Shown here piece by piece: positions 18,257 to 26,695 of a stretch of 64,000 nucleotides of DNA. The notes beneath the pieces are model-generated. The model had not been told where the DNA came from and did not search any database. It saw only the letters and a program-made list of their open reading frames with translations. Source of the stretch: Actinomycetota bacterium (GTDB lineage: Bacteria; Actinomycetota; Actinomycetes; S36-B12; FW305-bin1); assembly GCA_004297305.1 (NCBI GenBank), contig SCTR01000011.1:105503-169502 (forward strand). The letters are read 5' to 3'. Each line of letters starts with the position of its first letter. Position 1 is the first letter of the stretch. The translations under genes were made by a program, and so were the position numbers.

Positions 18257-18958
18257 ATGGGTGCCTCCTACCGTCAGTTCTGCCCGGTGTCGAAGGCGAT
18301 GGAGCTGCTCGACGAGCGTTGGACGATGCTCGTCGTTCGTGAGCTGCTCTTGGGCAGTGAGCGTTTCAACGACCTGCGCCGCGGCCTGCCGGCCATGTCA
18401 CCCACCCTGCTGTCCAAGCGACTCGCACAGCTGGTCCGGGCCGGCGTCGTACGACGACAGGCCGACGGCAGTGACGTCCGGTACGTGCTGACCCCGGCCG
18501 GTCGCGAGCTCGAACCGGTGGTCACCGCCGTCGGCATCTGGGGCACCCGCTGGGTGGGCCAGCTCGGCGATGCGGACCTCGACCCGCGGCTGCTGCTGTG
18601 GGACATGCACCGGCACGTCGACTTCGGGCAGGTCCCGGACGGCCGAACAGTCGTGCAGTTCACCTTCCAGGACAAGCGCGGCAAGGACCGGGACTGGTGG
18701 TTGGTCATCACCGACGCGGGGACCGACGTCTGCGACCTCGACCCGGGCTACGACGTCTCGGTACTCCTGATCTCGAACCTGCGGACCATGGTCGACGTCT
18801 GGCGCGGCGACCTGACCTGGTCGACCGCACTGCGCTCCGGCGCGCTCGACGTCCAGGGACCTGCACCGCTGCGACGCGCTGTCCCGCAGTGGTTCACGCC
18901 GTCGAACTTCGCTGCCGTGCCGCGGCCGGCTCTCCGGAACGCGGTAGCGACACCGTAA
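18257..18958 (+). CDS. HxlR family regulator with C-terminal SCP2-like domain
   Basis: A 233-residue regulator. Residues ~5-100 are the HxlR winged helix: YRQFCPVSKAMELLDERWTM, RFNDLRRGLPAMSPTLLSKR and VRYVLTPAGRELEPVV. The Cys in FCPVSKA is the conserved family cysteine used by some members to sense thiol or aldehyde stress. Residues ~110-225 form an SCP2/sterol-carrier-like ligand domain (FTFQDKRGKDRDWWLVITD), an extension typical of larger HxlR proteins. ATG 18257 gives the canonical N-terminus. The last 65 bases overlap the histidine kinase gene on the opposite strand. Confidence 0.87.
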   Translation: MGASYRQFCPVSKAMELLDERWTMLVVRELLLGSERFNDLRRGLPAMSPTLLSKRLAQLVRAGVVRRQADGSDVRYVLTPAGRELEPVVTAVGIWGTRWVGQLGDADLDPRLLLWDMHRHVDFGQVPDGRTVVQFTFQDKRGKDRDWWLVITDAGTDVCDLDPGYDVSVLLISNLRTMVDVWRGDLTWSTALRSGALDVQGPAPLRRAVPQWFTPSNFAAVPRPALRNAVATP

Positions 18959-20324
18959 CCGTCGTACCGCTGGCCACCGAGCTCTGGCAGGCCACCGACC
19001 CGCCATGGGCGGCGACCACGGCCGTGACGATCGACAGGCCCAGACCTGACCCACCGCGGCTGCGGGCCGGATCACCCCGATAGAACCGGTCGAACGCCCG
19101 ATCCAGTTGCTCCGGGGTCATCCCCGGACCACCGTCACCGACGCCGATGGTGACCGTGGCGTCGTCGGAGGACATCGTCACGACGACCGCCGACGAGTGC
19201 GGAGTGTGGGTCAGGGAGTTGTCGAGCAGGTTGTCGAGCACCTGATGCAGCCGGAAGGCATCTCCGATCAGCTCGACCGGGTGCGCCGGTGCTGCCCACT
19301 CGAGCGGCCTGGCCGGCTGGCGCGCTCTGGCGGCCGCCACTGCGTCGGCGACGACACCGGCGACGTCGGTCGGCTGACGCTCCAACGGCCGCTGCTGATC
19401 CAGTCGGGCAAGCAGCAGCAACTCGTCGACCAGGACGCCCATTCGCGCGGCCTCGTTCTCGATTCGCGACAGCACGATCGCCTGCTGCTGCGAACTGGAC
19501 ATCGCCCCGGTCCGGGTCAGTTCGGCGTACCCGCGAATCGACGTCAGCGGGGTTCGCAGTTCGTGGCCGGCATCACCGACGAACCGGCGCAGCCGTGCCT
19601 CACTGGCCTCCCGTTCGGCGAAGGCTTCCTCGATCTGCCCGAGCATCCCGTTGAGCGACGCGGACAATCGCCCGACCTCGGTTCCAGGCGCACCTTCGGG
19701 AACCCGGCGCGACAGGTCGCCGGCGGCGATGGCCTCCGCGGTGGATTCCACCACCTCCAGCGGCCGCAATCCCATCCGGACGACCCACCCGGCCGCCACC
19801 ACGGTGAGGCCGAGCACCACCAGGCCGATGACGAGGAGCCAGCAGGCGAAGGTTCGCAGGGTGCTGTCGGTCGGCTCCAACGACACCGCCAGCACCGCGC
19901 TGCCACCGTCGCCGGCCGGTAGTGCCCTGGCGCGGTACGCCGGCCCACCTCGCAGACCCGGCACCGTCACGATGGCACCGTCCAGGCTCGCCACCTTCGC
20001 CGCGGTGAAGTCAGTGAGGTCCGGGCCCGGGATGTCCTGCAACAGCGTGCCGCCGACCTGAAAGAGGATGGCGCCGCCGGAGTCCAGCCGGGTGATGACG
20101 AAGGCACTGGGCAGCTGCCTGTCACCGGTGGCAGCGACCGGCCGATCGATCGGCGGGGGCCCGAGTCCCCGCTGTGCAGCGGCACTGAGCAGGCTGCTGT
20201 CGATCTGAGCGGTCAGCGTGGCCCGCAGGAGCACCACGGCGACGATGCCGCTGGCGAGCAGGGCGAAGGCGACCAGGACCACGACGCCCAGGGCGACGCG
20301 GTGGTGCAAGGACCAGCGCGACAT
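18894..20324 (-). CDS. Sensor histidine kinase (OmpR-linked, HAMP type)
   Basis: A 476-residue membrane kinase. TM helix 1 is near residues 9-32 and TM2 near 165-188, with a ~130-residue extracytoplasmic sensor between. HAMP (GLRPLEVVESTAEAIAAGDL) is followed by the dimerisation box with the phospho-accepting His in GDAGHELRTPLTSIRGY, then N (HQVLDNLLDNSLTH), G1 (DGGPGM), F (FDRFYRGD) and G2 (GSGLGLSIV) boxes. All catalytic motifs are intact. ATG 20324 lies one base after the stop codon of the response regulator, so the two genes form a translationally coupled operon. The signal is unknown. Confidence 0.93.
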   Translation of the reverse strand: MSRWSLHHRVALGVVVLVAFALLASGIVAVVLLRATLTAQIDSSLLSAAAQRGLGPPPIDRPVAATGDRQLPSAFVITRLDSGGAILFQVGGTLLQDIPGPDLTDFTAAKVASLDGAIVTVPGLRGGPAYRARALPAGDGGSAVLAVSLEPTDSTLRTFACWLLVIGLVVLGLTVVAAGWVVRMGLRPLEVVESTAEAIAAGDLSRRVPEGAPGTEVGRLSASLNGMLGQIEEAFAEREASEARLRRFVGDAGHELRTPLTSIRGYAELTRTGAMSSSQQQAIVLSRIENEAARMGVLVDELLLLARLDQQRPLERQPTDVAGVVADAVAAARARQPARPLEWAAPAHPVELIGDAFRLHQVLDNLLDNSLTHTPHSSAVVVTMSSDDATVTIGVGDGGPGMTPEQLDRAFDRFYRGDPARSRGGSGLGLSIVTAVVAAHGGSVACQSSVASGTTVTVSLPRSGEPAAARQRSSTA

Positions 20325-20325
20325 G

Positions 20326-21033
20326 TCAGGGCCGCGGTTGCCGCAGTGAGTAGCCCACACCGCGCAACGTGTGGATCAGCGGTGGGTCGACCCGGTCGAT
20401 CTTCTTGCGCAGATACGAGATGTACGACTCCACGACACCGGCGTCGCCGCCGAAGTCGTACCGCCACACGTGGTCGAGTATCTGCGTCTTGGAGACCACC
20501 CGGCCCGCGTTGAGCAGGAGATAGCGCAACAACGCGAACTCGGTCGGGGACAGCTCCACGACACGGCCGGCTCGTCGTACTTCGTGGATATCGTCGTCGA
20601 GCTCGAGGTCGGCGAAGCACAGGACCGAGGGACTGGCGCCCGCCGGGCCGTGGCGGGTACGGCGCAGCACCGAGCGGACCCGCGCCACGACCTCTTCGAG
20701 ACTGAAGGGTTTGGTGACGTAGTCGTCGCCGCCCAGGGTCAGTCCGGCGACCTTGTCCTCGGTGGCGTCGCGCGCGGTCAGGAAGACCACGGCGACGTCG
20801 CGGCCCGCGGCCCGCAGCCGACGGCAGACCTCGAAGCCGTCCATGTCCGGCAACATCACGTCGAGCAGCAGCAGATCGGGGAGGGTGCGGGCCGCCTCGG
20901 CCAGCGCTTCGGTGCCCGATGCTGCCGAGGTCACCTCGAAGCCGACGAACCGCAGTCCGGTGACCAGGAGGTCGGCGATGTTCGGCTCGTCGTCGACGAC
21001 GAGGAGCTTTGCTGCCCGGCCGGACTCGTCCAT
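20326..21033 (-). CDS. OmpR/PhoB family response regulator
   Basis: A 235-residue regulator. The receiver domain has the acidic pair D14/D15, phospho-acceptor D58 (LLLLDVMLPD) and K108 (YVTKPF). The C-terminal winged helix carries LSPTEFALLRYLLLNAGRVV and the typical end SYISYLRKKID..RGVGYSLR. It is the first gene of a two-gene operon with the kinase. Upstream at 21187-21208 there is an 11-bp perfect tandem repeat, the layout such regulators bind, so autoregulation is likely. The target genes are unknown. Confidence 0.94.
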   Translation of the reverse strand: MDESGRAAKLLVVDDEPNIADLLVTGLRFVGFEVTSAASGTEALAEAARTLPDLLLLDVMLPDMDGFEVCRRLRAAGRDVAVVFLTARDATEDKVAGLTLGGDDYVTKPFSLEEVVARVRSVLRRTRHGPAGASPSVLCFADLELDDDIHEVRRAGRVVELSPTEFALLRYLLLNAGRVVSKTQILDHVWRYDFGGDAGVVESYISYLRKKIDRVDPPLIHTLRGVGYSLRQPRP

Positions 21034-21091
21034 CGCCGGTCAACCGTACCGACGCCTGTGCCACCGGCGGCCGCGCCGTCCGGTCGGCTCG

Positions 21092-21117
21092 GCGGGCCGG
21101 CGGCGCCGCCGGCCCGC
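21092..21117. terminator. 26-nt perfect palindrome between efflux gene and response regulator
   Basis: The 13-bp stem GCGGGCCGGCGGC with its exact complement has no loop. It lies 117 bases beyond the end of the MFS gene and before the regulator start. There is no T-run, so it may be a terminator of the U-tract-less kind or a cruciform; weak evidence. Confidence 0.35.
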
Positions 21118-21186
21118 TCCGTCCTCGGCCAGGACGCCGGTGGGCGACAAGGGGCGAACCTTCATGGCGGTCACCCTGCTCGGCAT

Positions 21187-21208
21187 TGCTGGCAGTGTGC
21201 TGGCAGTG
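21187..21208 (-). promoter_or_regulatory. 11-bp tandem direct repeat, likely response-regulator box
   Basis: TGCTGGCAGTG is repeated exactly at 21187-21197 and 21198-21208, about 155-175 bases upstream of the OmpR-family gene. OmpR/PhoB proteins bind head-to-tail repeats spaced 11 bp, one helical turn apart, so this is a good candidate for autoregulation. It is unproven. Confidence 0.5.
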
Positions 21209-21233
21209 CGCTGCACGTCCGCTGCCCACCGCG

Positions 21234-22796
21234 TCAGGCGCCGACGACGACGTCGGATTCGGCTGGGTGCGCGGTCCTCGACTGCTCACCGGCGCCGCGG
21301 GCCGGCAGGAACAGCAAGGCGCCGATGGCCGCGACCGCCGTCGCCCCGACCGCGACCCACGACGCCGCGCTCAAGCCCGCCAGGAACGCGTCGCGTACCG
21401 CCGCCGTCGCCGCCGGTTGGACCGCAGCGGGCAAGGCGGATATCCCTTGGTAGCCGGCGACAACGGAGTCCTGCGCGGCCTCGACGAAGCCCGTCGGCAG
21501 GCCCAGCGACCGCAGCGCACCGACGACCTGGTCGCCGTACACCGAGACCATGACCGAGCCCAGCACGGCCACGCCCAAGGTGCCACCGACTTCGCGCGAG
21601 GTGTCGTTGACCGCGGAGCCGGCGCCTGCCTTCGCCGGCGGCAGCGCGCCCATGATGGCTTCGGTGGCCGGGCTGGCGATCAGCGCGAGCCCAGCGGCCA
21701 TGAGCACCATCGAGACCACGACCGCACCCCAGTACTGCGAGGCCGAACTGACGGTCGCAGCAACGGCGAAGCCCGCCGACATGAGCAGCAGCCCGCCGGC
21801 GACGACGAGCTTGGTCCCCAGCAGCCGGACTGCCAGCACCGCGACCGGTGACAGCGCGCCCATGACCACGGCGAACGGCAACGTCCGGAGCCCGGCCTCG
21901 AGGGTCCCGTATCCCTGGACCACCTGGAAGTACTGCGTCACCAGGAAGATGAAGCCGAACAGCCCGAAGAAGGCGAGCGCGATGGCGGCGCTGGCCGCGG
22001 AGAATCGGGCATTGCGAAAGAGCCGGACCTCCAGCAGTGGATCGGTACGGCGGGACTCCCACACCACGAACGCGGTCAGCGCCGACAACGCCGCAGCGAG
22101 CCCGACGACCGTGGCCGGCGATGCCCAACCGTGCCGCGGTGCCTCGATCAGGGCGTACACCAGCAGGCCGATCGACCCGATCGACAGCAGCGCACCGAGT
22201 CCGTCGAACCGCCCCGGCGAGGGATCGCGGGAGTCAGGGACGAGGAACCAGCCGGCGACTGCCGCGATGACGGCGATCGGGACGCCGACGACGAACACGG
22301 ATCCCCAGGAGTAGTGCTCCAGCAGGAAGCCGCCGGTGACCGGGCCGAGCGCGACGGCGACACCGGCCGTCGCGGCCCAGATGCCAATCGCCATCGCCCG
22401 TTCGCGCGGCACGGTGAAGACCTGGATCAGGATCGCCAGGGTGGCCGGGAAGACCAGCGCCGCGGCAGCGCCCATCGCCGCTCGGGCGGCGATCAGCTGG
22501 CCGGTGTCCTGCGCCAACGAACCGGCCAGTGACGTCACGGCGAACAGCGCGAGACCGAGGATCAGGATTCGCTTGCGCCCCAATCGGTCGCCGAGGTTGC
22601 CGCCGACCAGCAGCAGTCCGGCGAAGACGAGGGTGTAGGCGTCGACGACCCACTGCAGATCCGTGATGCCGGCGTCGAGCTCGCGGCCCATGGTCGGCAA
22701 CGCCACGTTGACGATCGTGTTGTCGATCGTGACCAGCAGGCTGGACAGCACCAGCACGCCGAGGATCACCCAGCGCCGCTCACTCGATCGGTTCAT
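21234..22796 (-). CDS. MFS drug efflux transporter, DHA2 (EmrB/QacA) family
   Basis: A 520-residue transporter with 14 predicted membrane helices. Signature sites are LDxT-like LVTIDNTIVNVALPTM (motif D1), LGDRLGRKRILILGL (motif A) and ATLAILIQVFTVPRERAMAIGIWAA with GPVTGGFLLEHYSW (motif C). It probably exports lipophilic drugs or dyes. ATG 22796 is chosen because AGGGGG lies six bases upstream; GTG 22802 is an alternative. It is divergent from a tetR gene, and the 91-base gap has two operator-like palindromes, so expression is likely repressed by the TetR protein until its ligand binds. Confidence 0.92.
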   Translation of the reverse strand: MNRSSERRWVILGVLVLSSLLVTIDNTIVNVALPTMGRELDAGITDLQWVVDAYTLVFAGLLLVGGNLGDRLGRKRILILGLALFAVTSLAGSLAQDTGQLIAARAAMGAAAALVFPATLAILIQVFTVPRERAMAIGIWAATAGVAVALGPVTGGFLLEHYSWGSVFVVGVPIAVIAAVAGWFLVPDSRDPSPGRFDGLGALLSIGSIGLLVYALIEAPRHGWASPATVVGLAAALSALTAFVVWESRRTDPLLEVRLFRNARFSAASAAIALAFFGLFGFIFLVTQYFQVVQGYGTLEAGLRTLPFAVVMGALSPVAVLAVRLLGTKLVVAGGLLLMSAGFAVAATVSSASQYWGAVVVSMVLMAAGLALIASPATEAIMGALPPAKAGAGSAVNDTSREVGGTLGVAVLGSVMVSVYGDQVVGALRSLGLPTGFVEAAQDSVVAGYQGISALPAAVQPAATAAVRDAFLAGLSAASWVAVGATAVAAIGALLFLPARGAGEQSRTAHPAESDVVVGA

Positions 22797-22808
22797 GACC
22801 ACCCCCTG

Positions 22809-22844
22809 TAGGACGACGTTCTATAGTTGTAGCACACCGTCCTA
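22809..22844. promoter_or_regulatory. Two tandem TetR operators between MFS and tetR genes
   Basis: TAGGACGACGTTCTA (22809-22823) and TAGCACACCGTCCTA (22830-22844) are 15-bp near-palindromes of the TAGnAC...GTnCTA type. Their centres lie 21 bp apart (two helical turns), and the two together form a 9-bp outer perfect inverted repeat (TGTAGGACG 22807-22815 with CGTCCTACA 22838-22846). They cover the promoters of both divergent genes. Confidence 0.75.
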
Positions 22845-22887
22845 CAAGTAGGGTGGGCTGTCAACCCGATCAGGAGATTCCTGCGAC

Positions 22888-23496
22888 ATGCCGTCTCAGC
22901 CACGCCGGCGTACGCCGAGCACCGACGTCGAACAGGCCCTCGTCGACGCCGCCGAGCGGGTGCTGGTGCGGGACGGACCGGCTGCTGTGACAGTTCGAGC
23001 CGTCGCCACGGAGGCCGGTGTCGCCCCCATGGGCGTCTACAACCACCTGGGCGGCAAGCAGGGACTGACCGACGCGTTGCTGGAGCGCGGGTTCCGGGGT
23101 CTGCGTGCCGCCGTAGCCGCCGCCTCAGGCAGCGACGCCCTGGCGCGGTTGCGGGATTCCGGACGCGGCTACCGCCGCTATGCACTGACCCATCCGCAGC
23201 ACTACGCGATCATGTTCGACCGGGTGGCGCGGCCGGGTTCGTATCAGGACCCGACCATCGTCGAGGCCGCCGACGCGTTCGGCGCGCTGGTCAGCCACGT
23301 GGTGGCCGCGATGGATTCCGGCCAGATCCGGCCGGAGGATCCCTCGGCGGTGGCGCTACGGATCTGGTGCACCGTGCACGGGGCGCTGTCGTTGGAACTG
23401 CGCGGCTTCATCGACCCGGCGATCGCCGACGGCGCGTACGAACTCCTGCTGGACTACATCATCCGGGCAGTCGCGGTCGAGCCGGCCGACCGCTGA
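22888..23496 (+). CDS. TetR family repressor of the divergent efflux gene
   Basis: A 202-residue regulator. The N-terminal helix-turn-helix reads AAERVLVRDGPAAVTVRAVA then EAGVAPMGVYNHLGGKQGL. The C-terminal half is the ligand-binding domain of the WHG class (HPQHYAIMFDRVARPG and ALRIWCTVHGALSLELRG). It faces the MFS transporter gene across a gap with two operator-like palindromes, the standard arrangement for self-regulated drug efflux. The start ATG 22888 has AGGAG 11 bases upstream. The inducer is unknown. Confidence 0.93.
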   Translation: MPSQPRRRTPSTDVEQALVDAAERVLVRDGPAAVTVRAVATEAGVAPMGVYNHLGGKQGLTDALLERGFRGLRAAVAAASGSDALARLRDSGRGYRRYALTHPQHYAIMFDRVARPGSYQDPTIVEAADAFGALVSHVVAAMDSGQIRPEDPSAVALRIWCTVHGALSLELRGFIDPAIADGAYELLLDYIIRAVAVEPADR

Positions 23497-23564
23497 CCCG
23501 ACAGAAACGACGCCGTTCGCCGCGTCCGGCGCCGCCGCCTGAGCTGCTGCACGATGATGACCGG

Positions 23565-24122
23565 ATGCCCACGACCGCCTTGCTGATCCTGGATATCCAG
23601 AACGGAATCGTCGAGCGCTACGGCGCAGCATGCCGCCCGATGCTCGAGGCCTTGGCCCGTGCCACCACCGCCGCTCGCGCAGCCGCAGTTCCGGTGATCT
23701 ACGTCCGCGCGTATTTCCGGCCCGGCGCCCCGGAAGTCGGATCGCTGGACACGAATTTCGCCCGGTTCGCCAGATCGTCCGGCGGCGAGAACGACCCCGC
23801 CACCGCGGTCCACGACAGCGTCGCGCCGCAACCGTCCGATCTCACCGTCGTCAAGCGGCGGATCAGCGCCTTCGCCGGCAGCGACCTGGCGATTCTGCTG
23901 CGGGCGCTCGGCGTCCGGTCCCTCGTCCTGGGCGGAATCGCCACGAGCGGTGTCGTGCTGTCTACCCTGCGGGAGGCCGCGGACCTCGACTTCGATCTGA
24001 CGGTGCTGCGCGACGGCTGCGCCGACCCCGACGACGAGGTCCATCGGGTCCTGCTGGACAAGGTCTTCCCGCGGCAGGCCACCGTCCGATCGGTCACGGC
24101 CTGGGTCGACTCACTCTCGTAG
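23565..24122 (+). CDS. Isochorismatase-like cysteine-hydrolase family protein
   Basis: A 185-residue alpha/beta hydrolase of the isochorismatase family. The catalytic Asp is in TALLILDIQNGIVERY and the Lys in DLTVVKRRISAFAGSD. The region that normally holds the nucleophilic Cys (GIxTxxCV) reads GGIATSGVVLSTLREA here, so the Cys position appears to be Val or Gly. That would make it similar to Cys-less members such as PhzD, where water attack relies on Asp. The start is ATG 23565. Substrate unknown; could hydrolyse an amide or vinyl ether, or be non-enzymatic. Confidence 0.85.
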   Translation: MPTTALLILDIQNGIVERYGAACRPMLEALARATTAARAAAVPVIYVRAYFRPGAPEVGSLDTNFARFARSSGGENDPATAVHDSVAPQPSDLTVVKRRISAFAGSDLAILLRALGVRSLVLGGIATSGVVLSTLREAADLDFDLTVLRDGCADPDDEVHRVLLDKVFPRQATVRSVTAWVDSLS

Positions 24123-24139
24123 TCGGTACGATCACCGGC

Positions 24140-24931
24140 GTGCCCCGCGCCGCCACAGTCGGCCCGGCCGCGGTCAGCGACAGCGTGCTGTGGACGCGGG
24201 CGACCGTCATCACGCTGGCCGTCGTCGGGACCGCGGCAGTAGCTCACAGCGCCGCGGCCGGACTGCTTCCGGGTGCGGTACCGCTGACGGCGCTGACCGC
24301 AGTCGCCGTCGTGGTGGTTCGGCTCACCCTCGGCCACGGCCAGGCGAAGTTACGAGTCCTGGCCGTCGTCGTGACCGGCCAAGCCGCCGTGCATGCTGCG
24401 TTCACGGCGGTGGCCGGGCACCTCACCGACGTCCCGGGTGGCGTCGCTGCGATGCCCACGCCGACGAGTGCAACCGCGGCAGCCGGCATCGACGCGGCCA
24501 CCGGCCGGCACGTCGAGCCGGGCACGCTCGCCGACGCGCTGGGCATGCAGGAACTGCTCACTCGCGCGGCGCAGGCCGGGGACGGCCGGCCCACCACCAC
24601 CGGACACGTGATCGCCCACCTGGTCGATCCGTCGCATCTGCCCATGGCGGCCGCGCACGCAGCGGCGGCCGGACTACTCGCCTGCTGGTTCCTGCTGTGT
24701 CAGAACAGGATCGTCGCGCTCGTGATGGTACTGGCCGCCGATCTGGGCCGGGTGCGGACCCTCGTCGGCCGGCTGCTCGCCACCGGCCGAGCCGTCATGG
24801 CTGCCGCACTACAGCGCCTGCGAGGCCGCGTGCGGGCGATCATCCGGCGCCCGCGGCGTACGGCGACGGTCGCCTCCGTCCACCTTCAATCGCCGCTGAT
24901 CGTCTGGCGCGGCCCGCCGGCCCTCGGGTAG
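24140..24931 (+). CDS. Hypothetical membrane protein upstream of PepSY gene
   Basis: A 263-residue protein of unknown function. I see a hydrophobic N-terminal region (residues ~17-60), a second pair of segments (~68-90) and a third (AAHAAAAGLLACWFLLCQNR at ~180-200), with a His/Thr-rich loop (GHVIAHLVDPSHLP) before the last and a basic C-terminus. The loop contains several His that could bind metal. GTG 24140 is chosen because it follows the preceding stop codon and begins at the hydrophobic body; no strong ribosome site is visible. It precedes the PepSY gene by 189 bases, as is common in other actinobacteria, so they may share a task. Confidence 0.6.
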   Translation: MPRAATVGPAAVSDSVLWTRATVITLAVVGTAAVAHSAAAGLLPGAVPLTALTAVAVVVVRLTLGHGQAKLRVLAVVVTGQAAVHAAFTAVAGHLTDVPGGVAAMPTPTSATAAAGIDAATGRHVEPGTLADALGMQELLTRAAQAGDGRPTTTGHVIAHLVDPSHLPMAAAHAAAAGLLACWFLLCQNRIVALVMVLAADLGRVRTLVGRLLATGRAVMAAALQRLRGRVRAIIRRPRRTATVASVHLQSPLIVWRGPPALG

Positions 24932-25120
24932 GTCGCGCGGCCAGGGGTCAGCTGGCTGCGCGTTGTCACCGGTCGAGCGCGACGCACCACGCGTCGCTGC
25001 GACGGCCAGTCTGTGGTGCTGCCAGGACGACGTACGCCGCGACGAGCAGCGCCATCTCTCCCCGCTGCCGCCCGACGTGTGCGCGGGGTCAGTAACCCAA
25101 ACCTCGCAAGGAGCTCACTG

Positions 25121-26551
25121 ATGACAACTCGCGACCCGGTGTCGCCACCGAACCGGAACATCGACAGCGCGCCGAATCCCCGTACCGAGCGCGGCACCGG
25201 CCTGTTCGGCGCCTACTGGCGCTGGCACTTCTACGCCAGCGTTCTGGTGATCCCGATACTCGGCATGCTGGCGATCACCGGCCTGATCTACTTGTTGCGC
25301 TTCCAGATCGAGCCGCTGCTGCACCGCGACCTGATGGTGTTGAGCCAGCCAGCCGGCATGCCACGGCCGGTGCCGCTGAGTGCCCAACAGGACGCGGTCG
25401 CTACGGCGTATCCGACCGCGACGATCCGTACGGTCACCGAACCGGGCGGGCCCGATCGCAGTACCAGCTTCTCGGTGGAACTACCTGACGGAGCGGGGCG
25501 CGACGTCTTCGTCGACCCGTGGTCGGGCCGCGTGCTCGGCGACCTGGATCCCGACAGCACCCTGAGCGGTCTGGCCATCCGGGTGCACTCCGAACTGCTG
25601 GCCGGGCGGTGGGGCGACCATCTCATCGAGCTCGGCGCCTGTTGGGCGATCGTGCTGACGGTCACCGGATACCTGCTGTTCTGGCGCGGCCGCCGGGCCC
25701 GACGCACCCGGCTGGCACGCCGCGTCCGCTCCGCGTTGCTGCGCAACCGACACGCCTGGGTCGGTGCCATCGTCGGCGGCGGGATCCTGTTGCTGATCCT
25801 GACGGGGCTGCCCTGGACCGGCATCTGGGGGGAACGGGTGCAGCAGTTGGCGACCGACCGTGGCACCTCGTTGTGGAGCGAGGACCACGGTGCCCTGTCC
25901 GACCCGGCGTCCACCCTGGATGAGTCGTTGCCGCACAGTCATCGTGCCGAGATCCCCTGGGGCGCCGGCAAGTCCGAGGTCCCGACCTCCGCCGCGACGT
26001 CCGACGGCGCGGTGGCCAATCTCGATACCGCGGTGACCGTGGCCGTCCGTGCCGGCGTGACCGGGCCCATGACCGTCGCGCTGCCCACCACGGACGAGGG
26101 GGTCTATTCGGTGATCGGGTATGCCTTCAACGACCCCGGACAGGAACGGACGATCCACGTCGACCGCTACAGCGGCCAAGTGGTCTCCGAATACGGGTAC
26201 GGCGACTACCCGACGCCGGCCAAGGTTGTGGCGCAAGGGATCGCCGTACACGAGGGCAGGCGATTCGGCGTTCTGAATTTCTGGCTGACGTTCGCCTTCT
26301 GCCTGTCGGTCATCTTCCTGTGCGTCAGCGGGCCGCTCATGTGGTGGCGGCGCCGGCCGGCACGGTCCGGGCTCGCCGCACCTCGCGGCCGGCTGCCGAT
26401 CGCCACGACGTGGTGGATCGCAGCAGCCGTGGTCGCGCTGGCCGTCCTCCTGCCGCTGTTCGGCGCGTCCCTGCTGGTCGTCCTGCTCGTCGACCGGTTC
26501 CTCATCCGGCGGATCGCGCCACTGCGGAGATGGTTCAACGTGTCGCCCTGA
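25121..26551 (+). CDS. PepSY-associated TM helix protein (PiuB-like)
   Basis: A 476-residue inner-membrane protein of the PepSY_TM family. TM helices are near residues 30-52 (WHFYASVLVIPILGML), ~168-186, ~205-222 (GAIVGGGILLLILTGLPWTG), and two near the C-terminus, with two PepSY-like soluble loops. PiuB relatives are linked to siderophore reduction or metal uptake, and others to copper. Start ATG 25121 follows AAGGAG by eight bases. The preceding gene encodes a His-containing membrane protein, suggesting a metal-handling pair. No TonB-type receptor is expected in a Gram-positive bacterium. Function is inferred from family. Confidence 0.85.
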   Translation: MTTRDPVSPPNRNIDSAPNPRTERGTGLFGAYWRWHFYASVLVIPILGMLAITGLIYLLRFQIEPLLHRDLMVLSQPAGMPRPVPLSAQQDAVATAYPTATIRTVTEPGGPDRSTSFSVELPDGAGRDVFVDPWSGRVLGDLDPDSTLSGLAIRVHSELLAGRWGDHLIELGACWAIVLTVTGYLLFWRGRRARRTRLARRVRSALLRNRHAWVGAIVGGGILLLILTGLPWTGIWGERVQQLATDRGTSLWSEDHGALSDPASTLDESLPHSHRAEIPWGAGKSEVPTSAATSDGAVANLDTAVTVAVRAGVTGPMTVALPTTDEGVYSVIGYAFNDPGQERTIHVDRYSGQVVSEYGYGDYPTPAKVVAQGIAVHEGRRFGVLNFWLTFAFCLSVIFLCVSGPLMWWRRRPARSGLAAPRGRLPIATTWWIAAAVVALAVLLPLFGASLLVVLLVDRFLIRRIAPLRRWFNVSP

Positions 26552-26594
26552 TCCCGCCGGGGGCGTGGCGTCGTCACGCGGCAGTTCGCCGAGC

Positions 26595-26690
26595 GTGGGC
26601 TCGTCGCGCCCTCGGAGGGTCGCCGGTGGCTCGTCGCGCCCTCGGGGGTCGACGGTGGCTCGTCGCGCCCTGAACGGTCGAGCGGTGGAT
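26595..26690. repeat. Three degenerate ~30-bp tandem repeats
   Basis: Units beginning GTGG(G)CTCGTCGCGCCCT start at 26595, 26626 and 26655 (periods 31 and 29), with a partial fourth GTGGATCGG at 26685. They lie in the convergent gap between the PepSY gene and the YqeY-like gene. They look like a small minisatellite and have no clear hairpin. Confidence 0.75.
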
Positions 26691-26695
26691 CGGTT

